From the NCBI RefSeq assembly GCF_004346685.1, contig NZ_SMCO01000009.1, positions 1-64,000 of the forward strand: 64,000 bases of DNA, given 5' to 3'. Positions 47,589 through 56,486 of the stretch are shown in pieces (position 1 is the stretch's first letter; each line of letters opens with the position of its first letter). Position numbers and translations under genes: made by a program. The notes beneath the pieces are model-generated. The model was not told the origin of the DNA and did no database searches. It worked only from the letters and a program-made list of their open reading frames with translations. Source of the DNA: Sulfurirhabdus autotrophica (GTDB lineage: Bacteria > Pseudomonadota > Gammaproteobacteria > Burkholderiales > SMCO01).

Positions 47589-48407
47589 TCACTCAGTCAC
47601 TTCCACATTGTAGCCCGTATATTTCCGCATATTGATCACACCAATATCAAAAATCAGGTACTGACCTTTAATTCCCAACAAGGTACCCCGGATACTTGGT
47701 GTTTTATCCAGATTGAGAGAAGTGATTTTTGTTGGGTATTCTAAAACTGGATAGTCAATATTCACCAGCTCAGCTGATTCGAGAGACTGAATAGCCTCTT
47801 CCCCAAAGCGCTCACGCGCTTCGCGAATACCTGCTTTACACACATCAAAAAGCTCATCTCGTTTGTTCATGAGATCGGCTGGTTCCGGATCGCCTTTCAA
47901 TAACGCGCGCCAATCTGTTTTATCGGCTACGTGCTGCTTCAGAATTACTTCAAGTACGCCTGACTGGTAGCGAGTCGCTACTTTAAAGATTGGCAGTGCT
48001 TGTTTGGCACCTTGATCTATCCAACGGGTTGGCAACTGTGTTTCACGTGTTATTCCTACTTTTACCCCGGATGAATTAGCCAGATAGACATAGTGCGGGC
48101 GCATGCAATGGGTTAAGCCCCACTCCGGTTCACGGCAAGTGCCTTGTGCGTAATGACACAATTCGGGTTTGATAATACAGGAGTCGCATTGGGCCAGTGA
48201 CTGCATGCAAGGGAAACAATAACCCTGGCTAAAACTTTTACTGGTTTTTCTGCCACAGGCGATACAATTGATTGTGCCGGAAAAATTGAGCGCCAGCTCT
48301 TTTCCCAAAAACTGGTTCATGCCGAGCCGCTCGGTTCCTACCGGAAGAGAATACTCTACGGGGCCAGAGAGCTGGCTGATCATTTTGCTCAGGTTACCAC
48401 TAATCAT
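47589..48407 (-). CDS. DUF2797 zinc-binding protein
   Basis: 272 residues. Cysteine pairs NCIACGRK, GYCFPCMQ and QCDSCIIKPELC form zinc sites, followed by YVYLANSSGVKVGITRETQLPTRW, which resembles a GIY-YIG-like fold core. This is the layout of the DUF2797 family, whose function is unknown. It has no signal peptide. Nucleic-acid processing would fit the fold but is inference. Confidence 0.8.
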   Translation of the reverse strand: MISGNLSKMISQLSGPVEYSLPVGTERLGMNQFLGKELALNFSGTINCIACGRKTSKSFSQGYCFPCMQSLAQCDSCIIKPELCHYAQGTCREPEWGLTHCMRPHYVYLANSSGVKVGITRETQLPTRWIDQGAKQALPIFKVATRYQSGVLEVILKQHVADKTDWRALLKGDPEPADLMNKRDELFDVCKAGIREARERFGEEAIQSLESAELVNIDYPVLEYPTKITSLNLDKTPSIRGTLLGIKGQYLIFDIGVINMRKYTGYNVEVTE

Positions 48408-48590
48408 GGGAAGGCTTTGACGTGTTTATTAAAGTGCTAATTCTCCCATGATCTGACATTTAGCGCGACTATTGATGTTATCAATTGGACTTTATCCTTA
48501 AATCCGCCCTCATTTGTAAACAAAGCCAATTTTAAATATTCCATCTACAACTCAACATAGCAGTTCATGGGAATACCACGATAGCATTTT

Positions 48591-48722
48591 ACCGCAGAGG
48601 CGCTGAGGCGCAGAGAAAAGCAAGGAATTGAGGCTACATAAGACAGCTTCAGAATAAGAAAAAGCATCGTGATACTGGATGTTGTAGCTGCCTATAACTC
48701 TGCGCCTCAGCGCCTCTACGGT
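48591..48722. repeat. Hairpin-forming dispersed repeat element
   Basis: The 25-base left arm (48591-48615, starting ACCGCAGAGGCG) is inverted at 48698-48722 with one mismatch; about 82 bases separate them. Internal sub-repeats GAGGCGC and GAGGCGCAGAG occur in each arm. The CGCAGAGGCGC type is a well-known intergenic repeat class in several bacterial groups and may be a non-autonomous mobile element. No target duplication is obvious. Confidence 0.75.
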
Positions 48723-48753
48723 TAACGAATCTTCAAACCCTTAACGAGCAGAC

Positions 48754-49815
48754 TTATATGCGCACCTGTCTTGTAACAATACGGTTCATCCGTAAGAGCG
48801 CAACACCAATCAAACCACTGATGAGCAAAAATATCGTATCAGGCTCTGGTATTTGCAAGGCCCTGGCCATTCCATTTGCCAATATCTGATGCAATTGCGC
48901 TGTTGGATGAATGGTATCCCAGAAAGCATACTGATCCGGGTTACTGCAAACCGTACCTCCTCCCGTGAAGTTCTGATCATCCCCCGTGTAGCAGGGATCA
49001 GTCACATTGGTAATACCAAAATTGCCTGGATTAGCAACCACATCATTTAACACGGAAAAAGTATCAAAACGTGTGATATTTACACCTAGATCAATCTGCA
49101 GGGTATTCAACTTGCTATCCAGTAACGTATTAAACTGGGTAGCAAACAAATTTGCTACAAAAGAGAGGGAGGTAATTCCCAGCATGCTGACACGCGGAAC
49201 CATAGCAAGATCTGGTGTATTGGGTACCAAAAACTGTTTGGCTCCATCATTCGCCAGGTTTCTTAAAGCCGTATCAATATTATTCACAGCAGCAGTCACT
49301 AGGCTCTGTGCAGCGCCAAAATTATTGATGCTTGCGGCAATGGCATCCTGAATATCATTAGCCCCACCAAAAACAATATACAAAGCATTAGGGTCTGCAG
49401 ACAAACTGCTTACATAGCTATTCACCTGTCCAAGAATGCCATAAGTAGGGCCAAGAAAGTGGGAATCGGTGCGCGCACCACCATTAGCGTAGTTAGTCCC
49501 ACCCATGAGTGAGGGCAATGTTGAAAACCCTAATTTTGCGCCCAAATCATCCACATAATTGGGTCCATTGCTCAAACGACCGGCGTAATATGGCGCATTG
49601 GGAACAGCTCCACCGGTTAACAGTGACACATTGCCCGTATCAGACAGACTATCTCCAAACACATAGAGATTACTGAATGCAGTAGCCCATGCACCGGATG
49701 ATATAAATATAGATAACAGCAAACAGCTTTGGATATAACGAAGCTTTACCGGTGTTTTTATGATTGTGTTTTTGAATAAGCTGCGGGTCAACCAATTAAA
49801 AATTAGCGTTTTCAT
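48754..49815 (-). CDS. GDSL/SGNH-family hydrolase with PEP-CTERM sorting signal
   Basis: 353 residues from the ATG preceded by GGAG (five bases); a longer start at 49848 is rejected. Signal region CLLLSIFISSGAWA, block I FGDSLSDTGN, block III FGGANDIQDAI and block V DTIHPTAQLH (Asp and His of the triad) give an SGNH esterase/lipase. The C-terminus has IPEPDTIFLLISGLIGVAL and a basic tail, the PEP-CTERM signal processed by exosortase. It should be exported and attached at the cell surface or matrix. No exosortase gene is in the window. Confidence 0.9.
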   Translation of the reverse strand: MKTLIFNWLTRSLFKNTIIKTPVKLRYIQSCLLLSIFISSGAWATAFSNLYVFGDSLSDTGNVSLLTGGAVPNAPYYAGRLSNGPNYVDDLGAKLGFSTLPSLMGGTNYANGGARTDSHFLGPTYGILGQVNSYVSSLSADPNALYIVFGGANDIQDAIAASINNFGAAQSLVTAAVNNIDTALRNLANDGAKQFLVPNTPDLAMVPRVSMLGITSLSFVANLFATQFNTLLDSKLNTLQIDLGVNITRFDTFSVLNDVVANPGNFGITNVTDPCYTGDDQNFTGGGTVCSNPDQYAFWDTIHPTAQLHQILANGMARALQIPEPDTIFLLISGLIGVALLRMNRIVTRQVRI

Positions 49816-49927
49816 TGTTTCTCCAGAGAGCATAAGTCTTCCCCACATGAAGCAACGGACATTAATGCGGGATTATAGAAATATGATTGATCTGAAAAAA
49901 CAGATTCAGATCATGCTAACGACATAT

Positions 49928-49947
49928 ATACTTGCTTAAGTAAGTAT
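49928..49947. promoter_or_regulatory. Near-perfect 20-bp palindrome upstream of the PEP-CTERM gene
   Basis: ATACTTGCTTAAGTAAGTAT agrees with its own complement at 18 of 20 positions. It is 113 bases upstream of the hydrolase start and 60 bases past the end of the efflux gene. A second inverted repeat, GATCTGAA (49889-49896) / TTCAGATC (49905-49912), lies nearby. Confidence 0.45.
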
Positions 49948-50006
49948 AATAGCTAACTCGTTATATGCAAGATTCACTTATCTGATTAGCATGGCGTAAA
50001 GGCACT

Positions 50007-51290
50007 TTAATAATGCGCGTGTGCAGCGTCTTCTTCATCCTCATCAGTATCCAGTGGCCACAACTGATGCGCATCCAACATTAAACGATAACGACTTTCT
50101 GCTGCGTTGGTCTGTGCCATCATGGCGTCTAATTTCGCTTCTACAGATTGTTTACGGGCTGTCAGCACATCAGTTAAACCCGCTTCTCCCAAAGAGTAGG
50201 CACGCGCCATAAGCTCAGCATTTCGTTGTATGCCTGCGGCTGCACTCTGGATACTTTTCCAGCTTTCATAAGATGCTTGTGCAGTCGCAAACTGATTGTT
50301 TACTTCGGCATTCAGTCTTGCCAATACCGCCGCTTCTTTCTGCAGAGCGACGCCATTTTGTGCCTGCATCATATTTGCATTGGCAGAGCGGGCACCGCCG
50401 GGCAATGCAATTGATACACTTAATCCGGCAATACGATCTTCCCCGCCACGTTCACTGGCCAGATGCAATCCGACTGTTGGATCTGGCATGCGATCTGCGG
50501 AGGCGCGTGATGCCATCAACTGCCAATGCTTTGATTCTGCTCTTGCCAAACCCAGTTCATGATTATGTTCCAGTATCTGTTCACGCCAGTAGGTAATATC
50601 CTGCGTCACGGGTTCAGGTTCCATTAACACTGGCTGTGAAGGAGGAACGATTCCCGGAAAACGTTGTGTCAGATCAGTCAGCACTACCCTCACACGGAGT
50701 TTTGCCTGTAGTAACGATGATTCAGCCTGTGCCAGAGCGGAATCAGCCAGCATGGCTTCAAGCTTGGGTGCGTCACCCGCTTTTACCCGTTTGTTGACGA
50801 TGCTGGATTGCTCCTTGAGGATAGACACCTGACTTTCCCATTGTTGCGCCTGCTGGCTAGTATTGACCCAGTTGAACCACATGCGCAACAGCGTCCGGCC
50901 TGATTCGTGCATGGCATCACCATAAGCCAGTTTTGCCTGGGAAACTCCCTGGCTGCCGAGTTCACGGTCAAGAGAGGCTTTGTTTGGCAAGCGAAAGGGT
51001 CGCTCAACGGAGACATTCCATTCATTGAATTTTCCTGTGGGATCCATCCTCACCGTTCGTTGCTGTGTGCCTAATCTCACGTTATATTCGTAAGATCCCG
51101 CACGTAAAACTTCCTGATTAGCCTCACCCACTTTTACGCCGCTTTGAGCAGCCAATACTGAAGGGTTGGCCGCCATAGCTTTGGTAACCATTTGCAATGA
51201 TGGTAAATCGGGAAAGTCTCTGAAACTCTCTGCACTCGCAGGAGAGGCAGCACACGCTGCCATTAACCAAAATCCAAAATGAAACTTCAT
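50007..51290 (-). CDS. Outer-membrane efflux channel (CzcC/CusC type)
   Basis: 427 residues with a signal peptide ending ASPASA-ES and long helices with heptad character, characteristic of TolC-family channels (for example LGLARAESKHWQLMASRA and ALMARAYSLGEAGLTDVL, the OEP repeat). The tail DTDEDEEDAAHAHY is acidic with histidines. It provides the outer-membrane pore of the RND metal exporter. Its start overlaps the DUF3240 stop by four bases; it is the last gene of the operon, rather than before the adaptor as in czcCBA. Confidence 0.9.
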   Translation of the reverse strand: MKFHFGFWLMAACAASPASAESFRDFPDLPSLQMVTKAMAANPSVLAAQSGVKVGEANQEVLRAGSYEYNVRLGTQQRTVRMDPTGKFNEWNVSVERPFRLPNKASLDRELGSQGVSQAKLAYGDAMHESGRTLLRMWFNWVNTSQQAQQWESQVSILKEQSSIVNKRVKAGDAPKLEAMLADSALAQAESSLLQAKLRVRVVLTDLTQRFPGIVPPSQPVLMEPEPVTQDITYWREQILEHNHELGLARAESKHWQLMASRASADRMPDPTVGLHLASERGGEDRIAGLSVSIALPGGARSANANMMQAQNGVALQKEAAVLARLNAEVNNQFATAQASYESWKSIQSAAAGIQRNAELMARAYSLGEAGLTDVLTARKQSVEAKLDAMMAQTNAAESRYRLMLDAHQLWPLDTDEDEEDAAHAHY

Positions 51291-51598
51291 GCAAATCTCC
51301 CAAACTCAATCACTGGCATCATCCAGTAAGCTATTTCTTTGCTAGGCAAGGCGGTTTTGAGATGTGTGATCAACGCCCTGGCATCCTCGCCATTTAGCAC
51401 CACCTGAATCTGGACACGACGCGCACGCCCGCGCACTTCTTCCTCAATGCTATGGCGCGCGACAGCCTGACCGTGCCCTTCCACCTGCATGGTGGTAAAT
51501 CCAGCAGCATATTCAGGATGGTCCAGCAAATGGTCCACCAGATTTTCTTCAAGAGCACGGGGAAAAACGATAGTCAGACAAGTATCCAATTGTTTCAT
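51287..51598 (-). CDS. DUF3240 family protein of metal-efflux operons
   Basis: 103 residues with a ferredoxin-like, PII-like strand/helix pattern: CLTIVFPRALEENLVDHLLDH, then RRVQIQVVLNGEDARALITHLKTAL and YWMMPVIEFGRF. This matches DUF3240, found next to heavy-metal RND pumps in betaproteobacteria. There is no signal peptide, so it is cytoplasmic. It overlaps the pump gene and the channel gene by four bases each, so translation of all three is coupled. Confidence 0.82.
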   Translation of the reverse strand: MKQLDTCLTIVFPRALEENLVDHLLDHPEYAAGFTTMQVEGHGQAVARHSIEEEVRGRARRVQIQVVLNGEDARALITHLKTALPSKEIAYWMMPVIEFGRFA

Positions 51599-54500
51599 GC
51601 CAATTTCTCCTTGGCTTGGCTTACCCCAAACCGGCGGTAAAGTATAGGTAGTAATATCAGTGTCAACAGGGTAGACGTGACCAACCCGCCAATCACTACA
51701 ATGGCTAAAGGTTTCTGAATTTCGGAACCAGGACCCGTGGATAATAGCAACGGCACCAGACCGAATGCTGCGATACTGGCGGTCATCAACACGGGTCTCA
51801 AACGCCGTTTTGCACCTTCCACGATGACTTCGGCAAGCGGCATACCTTGCGCCAGTAACTGATTAAAATAAGTCAGCATAACCACCCCGTTGAGCACAGC
51901 AATGCCTAACAGCGCAATAAACCCTACCGATGCAGGAACAGACAAGTACTCACCAGACATCCACAATGCAAATACCCCGCCCACCATTGCAAAAGGGATG
52001 TTTGCAAATACCAGCACCGCCTGTCGTACCGATCCAAAAGTGGCAAACAACAACAGGAAGATCATTCCCAAGGCAATCGGCACCACCACTGCCAGTCTGC
52101 CCGCCGCACGTTGCTGATTTTCAAACTGCCCACCCCAGGTGGCGTGATAGCCTGTTGCCATTGGCACTTGCTTGGCGACAGCCTGCTTAGCCTCTTCCAC
52201 AAAACCTACCAGATCACGCCCTCGCACATTGGCTTGCACGACCACCATACGATTGCCGTTTTCCCTGTCAATTTTCACTGGGCCATCCACACGTTCCAGT
52301 TTCGCCACATTGGTGATGGGAATCGCCGTACCGTCAGGCAAACCAATTCGCAAGTTGTTAAACAGGGAAGCAGAAGAACGCAAATCTTCCGCACCGCGTA
52401 ACAGGAGCGGTGTTCGGCGTGCGCCCTCAATGACCACACCCAAGGGCTTTCCTTCCAGATGACCGCGTAAATCATTTTCAATATCATCCACACTCAGGCC
52501 GAATCGACCTGCAGCCAGCCGGTCTATCTTGACTTGCAGATACTGTACGCCTTCGTTTTTGACGGTATACACGTCTTGTGAACCTTTCACGGATTTGAGT
52601 ACCGTTTCAATCTGGGCGGCCAGTTTGTTCAGAGAAACGAGTTCGGTGCCGAAAATTTTTACGGCTACATCACCCCGAACCCCAATAACCATTTCAGATA
52701 CCCGCATATCGATAGGTTGCGTAAAGCTGTAGGAAATACCCGGGAATTGCTCCATGACTTTTCTCAGCTCACCGGTCAGCCACTCTTTATCCGGCTTGCG
52801 CCACTGCTCTCTGGGTTTTAATACCAGAAAAGTGTCTGTCTGATTCAGGCCCATAGGGTCTAGACCCAGCTCGTCCGAACCGGCACGCGCCACGACACCT
52901 TTGACTTCAGGCACCTGAGCCATGATGGCTTGCTGAATACGTAAATCTGTCGCAGCGGTCTGTTCCAGACTGATTGAAGGAAGTTTTTCGACGCCAATGA
53001 TAATATCGCCTTCATCCATGACTGGCATAAAGGTTTTTCCTATCAATGTATATGCCCCGACTGTCAGCCCCAGTACTATCAACGCACCCATGATGACGGT
53101 TTTTGAATGCGCCAGTGACCAGCGCAAGGCAGGAACGTACAACGCAGTCGATTTACGTACCAGCCAAGGGTCTTCATGTGCACCCGGCTTAAGCAAAAAA
53201 GAAGCCAGTACAGGAATCACTGTCAGCGCCAGTATGAGTGAGCCGGATAGCGCAAAAACAATCGACATCGCTACCGGTATAAATAATTTCCCTTCCAACC
53301 CCTGCAGGGTCAACAGCGGCAAAAAAACAATCACGATAATGGCCACACCCGATGCAACAGGCAGTGTCACTTCTCTCACTGAGCGATAAATCACATGCAG
53401 GTGCGGCAATTTCCCCTCTGTACCTTGGTGTGCCAGATGGGTAATCATGTTTTCCACCACAACCACTGCCGCATCTACCAGCATACCAATTGCAATCGCC
53501 AACCCGCCCAAACTCATCAAATTGGCGGACATACCGAACTGACGCATGAGAATAAATGTGATCAGCGCCGCTAATGGTAGCGTCACCGCTACGACAATCG
53601 CAGCCCGTAAATTCCCCAGAAACAGCAGAAGCAATACGACCACCAGCACAATGGCTTCCATCAGCGCTTTGGAAACTGTCCCCACAGCGCGCTCAACCAG
53701 ATTACCCCGATCATAGAAGACTTCTGTATGCACGCCTTTTGGCAAGCTCGGCTGAATTTCAGCAAGCTTCTTGCGCACGCCTTCCACTACCTGTTTCGCA
53801 TTTGCCCCTCGCAAGCCCAGCACCAACCCCTCTACGGCTTCACCCTTACCGTCCTTGGTCACTACACCGTATCGCGTCATGCTGCCAATACGCACCTGCG
53901 CCACATCTCCCACACGAACCGGATTAGCATCACGGCTTGTAATCACGATGGCACGTACATCATCCAGTGTCTTTATTGCACCCTCAGAACGAACCAGCAA
54001 TACCTCTTCACCGTCGCGCATCCGCCCGGCGCCGTCGTTGCGGTTATTCATTTCCAGCGCCTGCTGCAATTGAGTAAGCGAAATACCACGTGCATTCAAT
54101 GCTGCATTGTCCGGCACAATTTCAAATGTCCGCACCAGACCACCCAGCGAATTCACATCTGCTACACCAGGCAAAGTACGCAACGCGGGACGAATGACCC
54201 AGTCCAGCAGACTTCGGCGTTCCATTAAACTCAGATCCCCCCCTTCCACTGTAAACATGAACATTTCACCCAGCGGAGTTGTGATCGGAGCCAGCCCGCC
54301 ACTTACACCTTGCGGCAAATCTTTGGAAATATTACCCAGCCGCTCAGCCACTTGCTGCCGCGCCCAGTAAATATCCGTTCCATCCTGAAAATCTATGGTG
54401 ATATCGGTCAACGCGTATTTCGCCACCGAACGCAAAATTTTCTGGTTGGGAATACCCAGCATTTCCACCTCAATGGGTGCGGTAATACGGGCCTCTACCT

Positions 54501-54678
54501 CTTCCGGCGTCATACCGGGAGCCTTCATGATCACTTTAACCTGAGTTGAAGACACGTCCGGGAATGCGTCGATAGGCAATCCCATGAACGCATAGGTTCC
54601 ACCACCAATCAACAACAACGTTAATACTGCTATCAGCAGGCGCTGAGTGAGCGAAAATTCAACCAGGCGGGCTAACAT
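51595..54678 (-). CDS. Heavy-metal RND efflux pump (CzcA/CusA family)
   Basis: 1027 residues with 12 membrane spans in two halves and large periplasmic loops. GGLAIAIGMLVDAAVVVVENM in TM4 carries the proton-relay Asp. This form is nearer the AIAIG..VDAA type of HME4/HME5 pumps (Cu/Ag, Ni) than the DFG..DGAV form of Co/Zn/Cd CzcA, though the metal cannot be settled by eye. It drives metal export from the periplasm using proton motive force. It lies 70 bases after the adaptor gene. Confidence 0.92.
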   Translation of the reverse strand: MLARLVEFSLTQRLLIAVLTLLLIGGGTYAFMGLPIDAFPDVSSTQVKVIMKAPGMTPEEVEARITAPIEVEMLGIPNQKILRSVAKYALTDITIDFQDGTDIYWARQQVAERLGNISKDLPQGVSGGLAPITTPLGEMFMFTVEGGDLSLMERRSLLDWVIRPALRTLPGVADVNSLGGLVRTFEIVPDNAALNARGISLTQLQQALEMNNRNDGAGRMRDGEEVLLVRSEGAIKTLDDVRAIVITSRDANPVRVGDVAQVRIGSMTRYGVVTKDGKGEAVEGLVLGLRGANAKQVVEGVRKKLAEIQPSLPKGVHTEVFYDRGNLVERAVGTVSKALMEAIVLVVVLLLLFLGNLRAAIVVAVTLPLAALITFILMRQFGMSANLMSLGGLAIAIGMLVDAAVVVVENMITHLAHQGTEGKLPHLHVIYRSVREVTLPVASGVAIIVIVFLPLLTLQGLEGKLFIPVAMSIVFALSGSLILALTVIPVLASFLLKPGAHEDPWLVRKSTALYVPALRWSLAHSKTVIMGALIVLGLTVGAYTLIGKTFMPVMDEGDIIIGVEKLPSISLEQTAATDLRIQQAIMAQVPEVKGVVARAGSDELGLDPMGLNQTDTFLVLKPREQWRKPDKEWLTGELRKVMEQFPGISYSFTQPIDMRVSEMVIGVRGDVAVKIFGTELVSLNKLAAQIETVLKSVKGSQDVYTVKNEGVQYLQVKIDRLAAGRFGLSVDDIENDLRGHLEGKPLGVVIEGARRTPLLLRGAEDLRSSASLFNNLRIGLPDGTAIPITNVAKLERVDGPVKIDRENGNRMVVVQANVRGRDLVGFVEEAKQAVAKQVPMATGYHATWGGQFENQQRAAGRLAVVVPIALGMIFLLLFATFGSVRQAVLVFANIPFAMVGGVFALWMSGEYLSVPASVGFIALLGIAVLNGVVMLTYFNQLLAQGMPLAEVIVEGAKRRLRPVLMTASIAAFGLVPLLLSTGPGSEIQKPLAIVVIGGLVTSTLLTLILLPILYRRFGVSQAKEKLA

Positions 54679-54748
54679 GTTTTACACTCCGCAAGGCCTA
54701 TTTCATGTTTGAAAATAAATAGAGAACTTTGGCAAGCAACATCCATCA

Positions 54749-55855
54749 TTATTCCCCACCCCCTAATCCCATCCAGGCAGCTTTCAATGCTGCTATACCT
54801 TTAACCGCTATACGCTCACTTCCTTTCAAATTACCACTGATGACACTGCTATCCCCCGACTGTCCTACAAGGGTGACAGACTGAGCACGGAAACCACCTG
54901 ACGTTTGCACAAACACAAAAGCTTTTTCCTGATTTCTGGCAAGAGCTGCGCTTGGTACTTGCCACTGTTTCTCTGTAGAGACAGAAGAAACCAGTTGCGC
55001 CTCCACAAACTGACCGGCGTGCAGGCTTTGCAAATCATCCTTGATATCGGCCCGAACCATCACTGTTTGATTGGCGCTGACGTTACGCCCGATAGACAAC
55101 ACCTTGCCTGTCGCACTAATTCCTCGCACGCTGACCTCAGCCCCGGCCTTCACCCCGACTGCATAAGTAGCCGGCACCTGAATTTCCAGCCACAATGGAT
55201 TGAGTCTGGCCACTTTAAACAGTGGCGCAGCAGCCTCAACACGCTGGCCAACGGTTGCCATTTGCTCAAGCACCATACCATCCATGGGCGCAACAATATC
55301 CAGCGTGCTACTTAGCACATGGCTTGACTGCAATTTATTGATAGCCGTATCCGACATACCATACAGACGCAAAGCCTGCCGTCTTTCAGCTAATCCTGCA
55401 GCAGCCTGTGCGTGCGCTGATTGCGTTGACAGATACCGCCCTTCGGCAATGATGCCTTCTTTAAATAATTGCGCGTCACGCTTCAAACTGCTCTGTGTCA
55501 GTTGAGTTTGCGTGGCGGCCTGTAAAAAATCACGTTGAGTTTCGATCAGCATGGGGCTGGCAAACCGCGCCAGTAATTGCCCTTTTGTCACCGTATCATT
55601 CACTGACACGGCAACATTTTGTATCAACCCAGATAGTGGTGAACTGATCACTTGCATCTGCCCATTCGGGATAACAACCTGAGCTGGAAAGCCATTGCCT
55701 GGCACACCAGTTTTCACTGAAAGCGGCGCGACAGCAATCCCTGAAGCCTGCCTCTGCTTTGGCGTCATTTGAATATCATCAGTACCAAATGCTGTAGCTG
55801 ATCCAATAGTAAAAAAAGCAGACAGCAAAAATCCTGCTAATCGTTTTGTTTGCAT
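54749..55855 (-). CDS. RND membrane-fusion (adaptor) protein, CzcB/CusB type
   Basis: 368 residues from the ATG with GGAG six bases upstream; the frame extends to 55942 but that start lacks support. Signal peptide FLLSAFFTIGSATA, then lipoyl-like halves (GLIQNVAVSVNDTVTKGQLL and DIVAPMDGMVLEQMATVGQRV) around a helical hairpin, and a C-terminal beta-barrel region (VMVRADIKDDLQSLHAGQFVEA). It bridges the pump and outer-membrane channel. No N-terminal metal-binding extension is evident. Confidence 0.9.
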   Translation of the reverse strand: MQTKRLAGFLLSAFFTIGSATAFGTDDIQMTPKQRQASGIAVAPLSVKTGVPGNGFPAQVVIPNGQMQVISSPLSGLIQNVAVSVNDTVTKGQLLARFASPMLIETQRDFLQAATQTQLTQSSLKRDAQLFKEGIIAEGRYLSTQSAHAQAAAGLAERRQALRLYGMSDTAINKLQSSHVLSSTLDIVAPMDGMVLEQMATVGQRVEAAAPLFKVARLNPLWLEIQVPATYAVGVKAGAEVSVRGISATGKVLSIGRNVSANQTVMVRADIKDDLQSLHAGQFVEAQLVSSVSTEKQWQVPSAALARNQEKAFVFVQTSGGFRAQSVTLVGQSGDSSVISGNLKGSERIAVKGIAALKAAWMGLGGGE

Positions 55856-55991
55856 GCGCAACTCCGAATCCATTGGGGTATGGATGCTATAAGATGAAAA
55901 TTGAGCGCCACGAAAAGCGAATAGACACAAACGTGCACTCAATGAGGCAATTAATACACCCCCAGTTTAATGGGGAAATCTTAAGAATAGC

Positions 55992-56390
55992 TTAAGCAGA
56001 CAAATACGGAGGAGCTTGGGCTGGCGGAAGTCTTGAAGTGAATAGGTATAGAGGCTGATGCAATAGATCACTATGACGTGAATGTATATAGTTCAAAACT
56101 TGAGACGGATATCTGAATGGCAGAACAACATCAGTGATTATAAATAAGACCGCGTCTTTTTTGAATTCCTGTGCCATGGTGATAGCGGGCAACTCAGTTT
56201 GAGAAGTTTGCAGTTCCGCCTTACCCGGTTTGGCACTATGCTCAAGCATGTCGTAATCAAGATGGAAATGTACACCACTGGATTGATAATTACCCAGTGC
56301 ATGCGCGTGCAAAAGTGGTGCAAAGCATTGTAAAAATGCCAGCAGAACAATTACATGCAAGTTTTTCCAATTTATAGACATAGATGTCAT
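55992..56390 (-). CDS. Small periplasmic protein at the head of the efflux operon
   Basis: 132 residues with a signal segment (VIVLLAFLQCFAPLLHA) and a His-rich mature region (HAHALGNYQSSGVHFHLDYD; HSRHSDLLHQ). It resembles the small CzcI-like proteins that precede czc genes, though a specific family is not certain. A start at the third codon after MTS (ATG 56381) is possible. Periplasmic metal binding or sensing is inferred from position and histidines. Confidence 0.55.
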   Translation of the reverse strand: MTSMSINWKNLHVIVLLAFLQCFAPLLHAHALGNYQSSGVHFHLDYDMLEHSAKPGKAELQTSQTELPAITMAQEFKKDAVLFIITDVVLPFRYPSQVLNYIHSRHSDLLHQPLYLFTSRLPPAQAPPYLSA

Positions 56391-56486
56391 TTTATACTTA
56401 GTCTAAAAGCATTTCAAGAAATATAGATGCCCATGAATGCGTTACCATATGCTATATATAAAACACATCCACAATAGGAGTCACTG

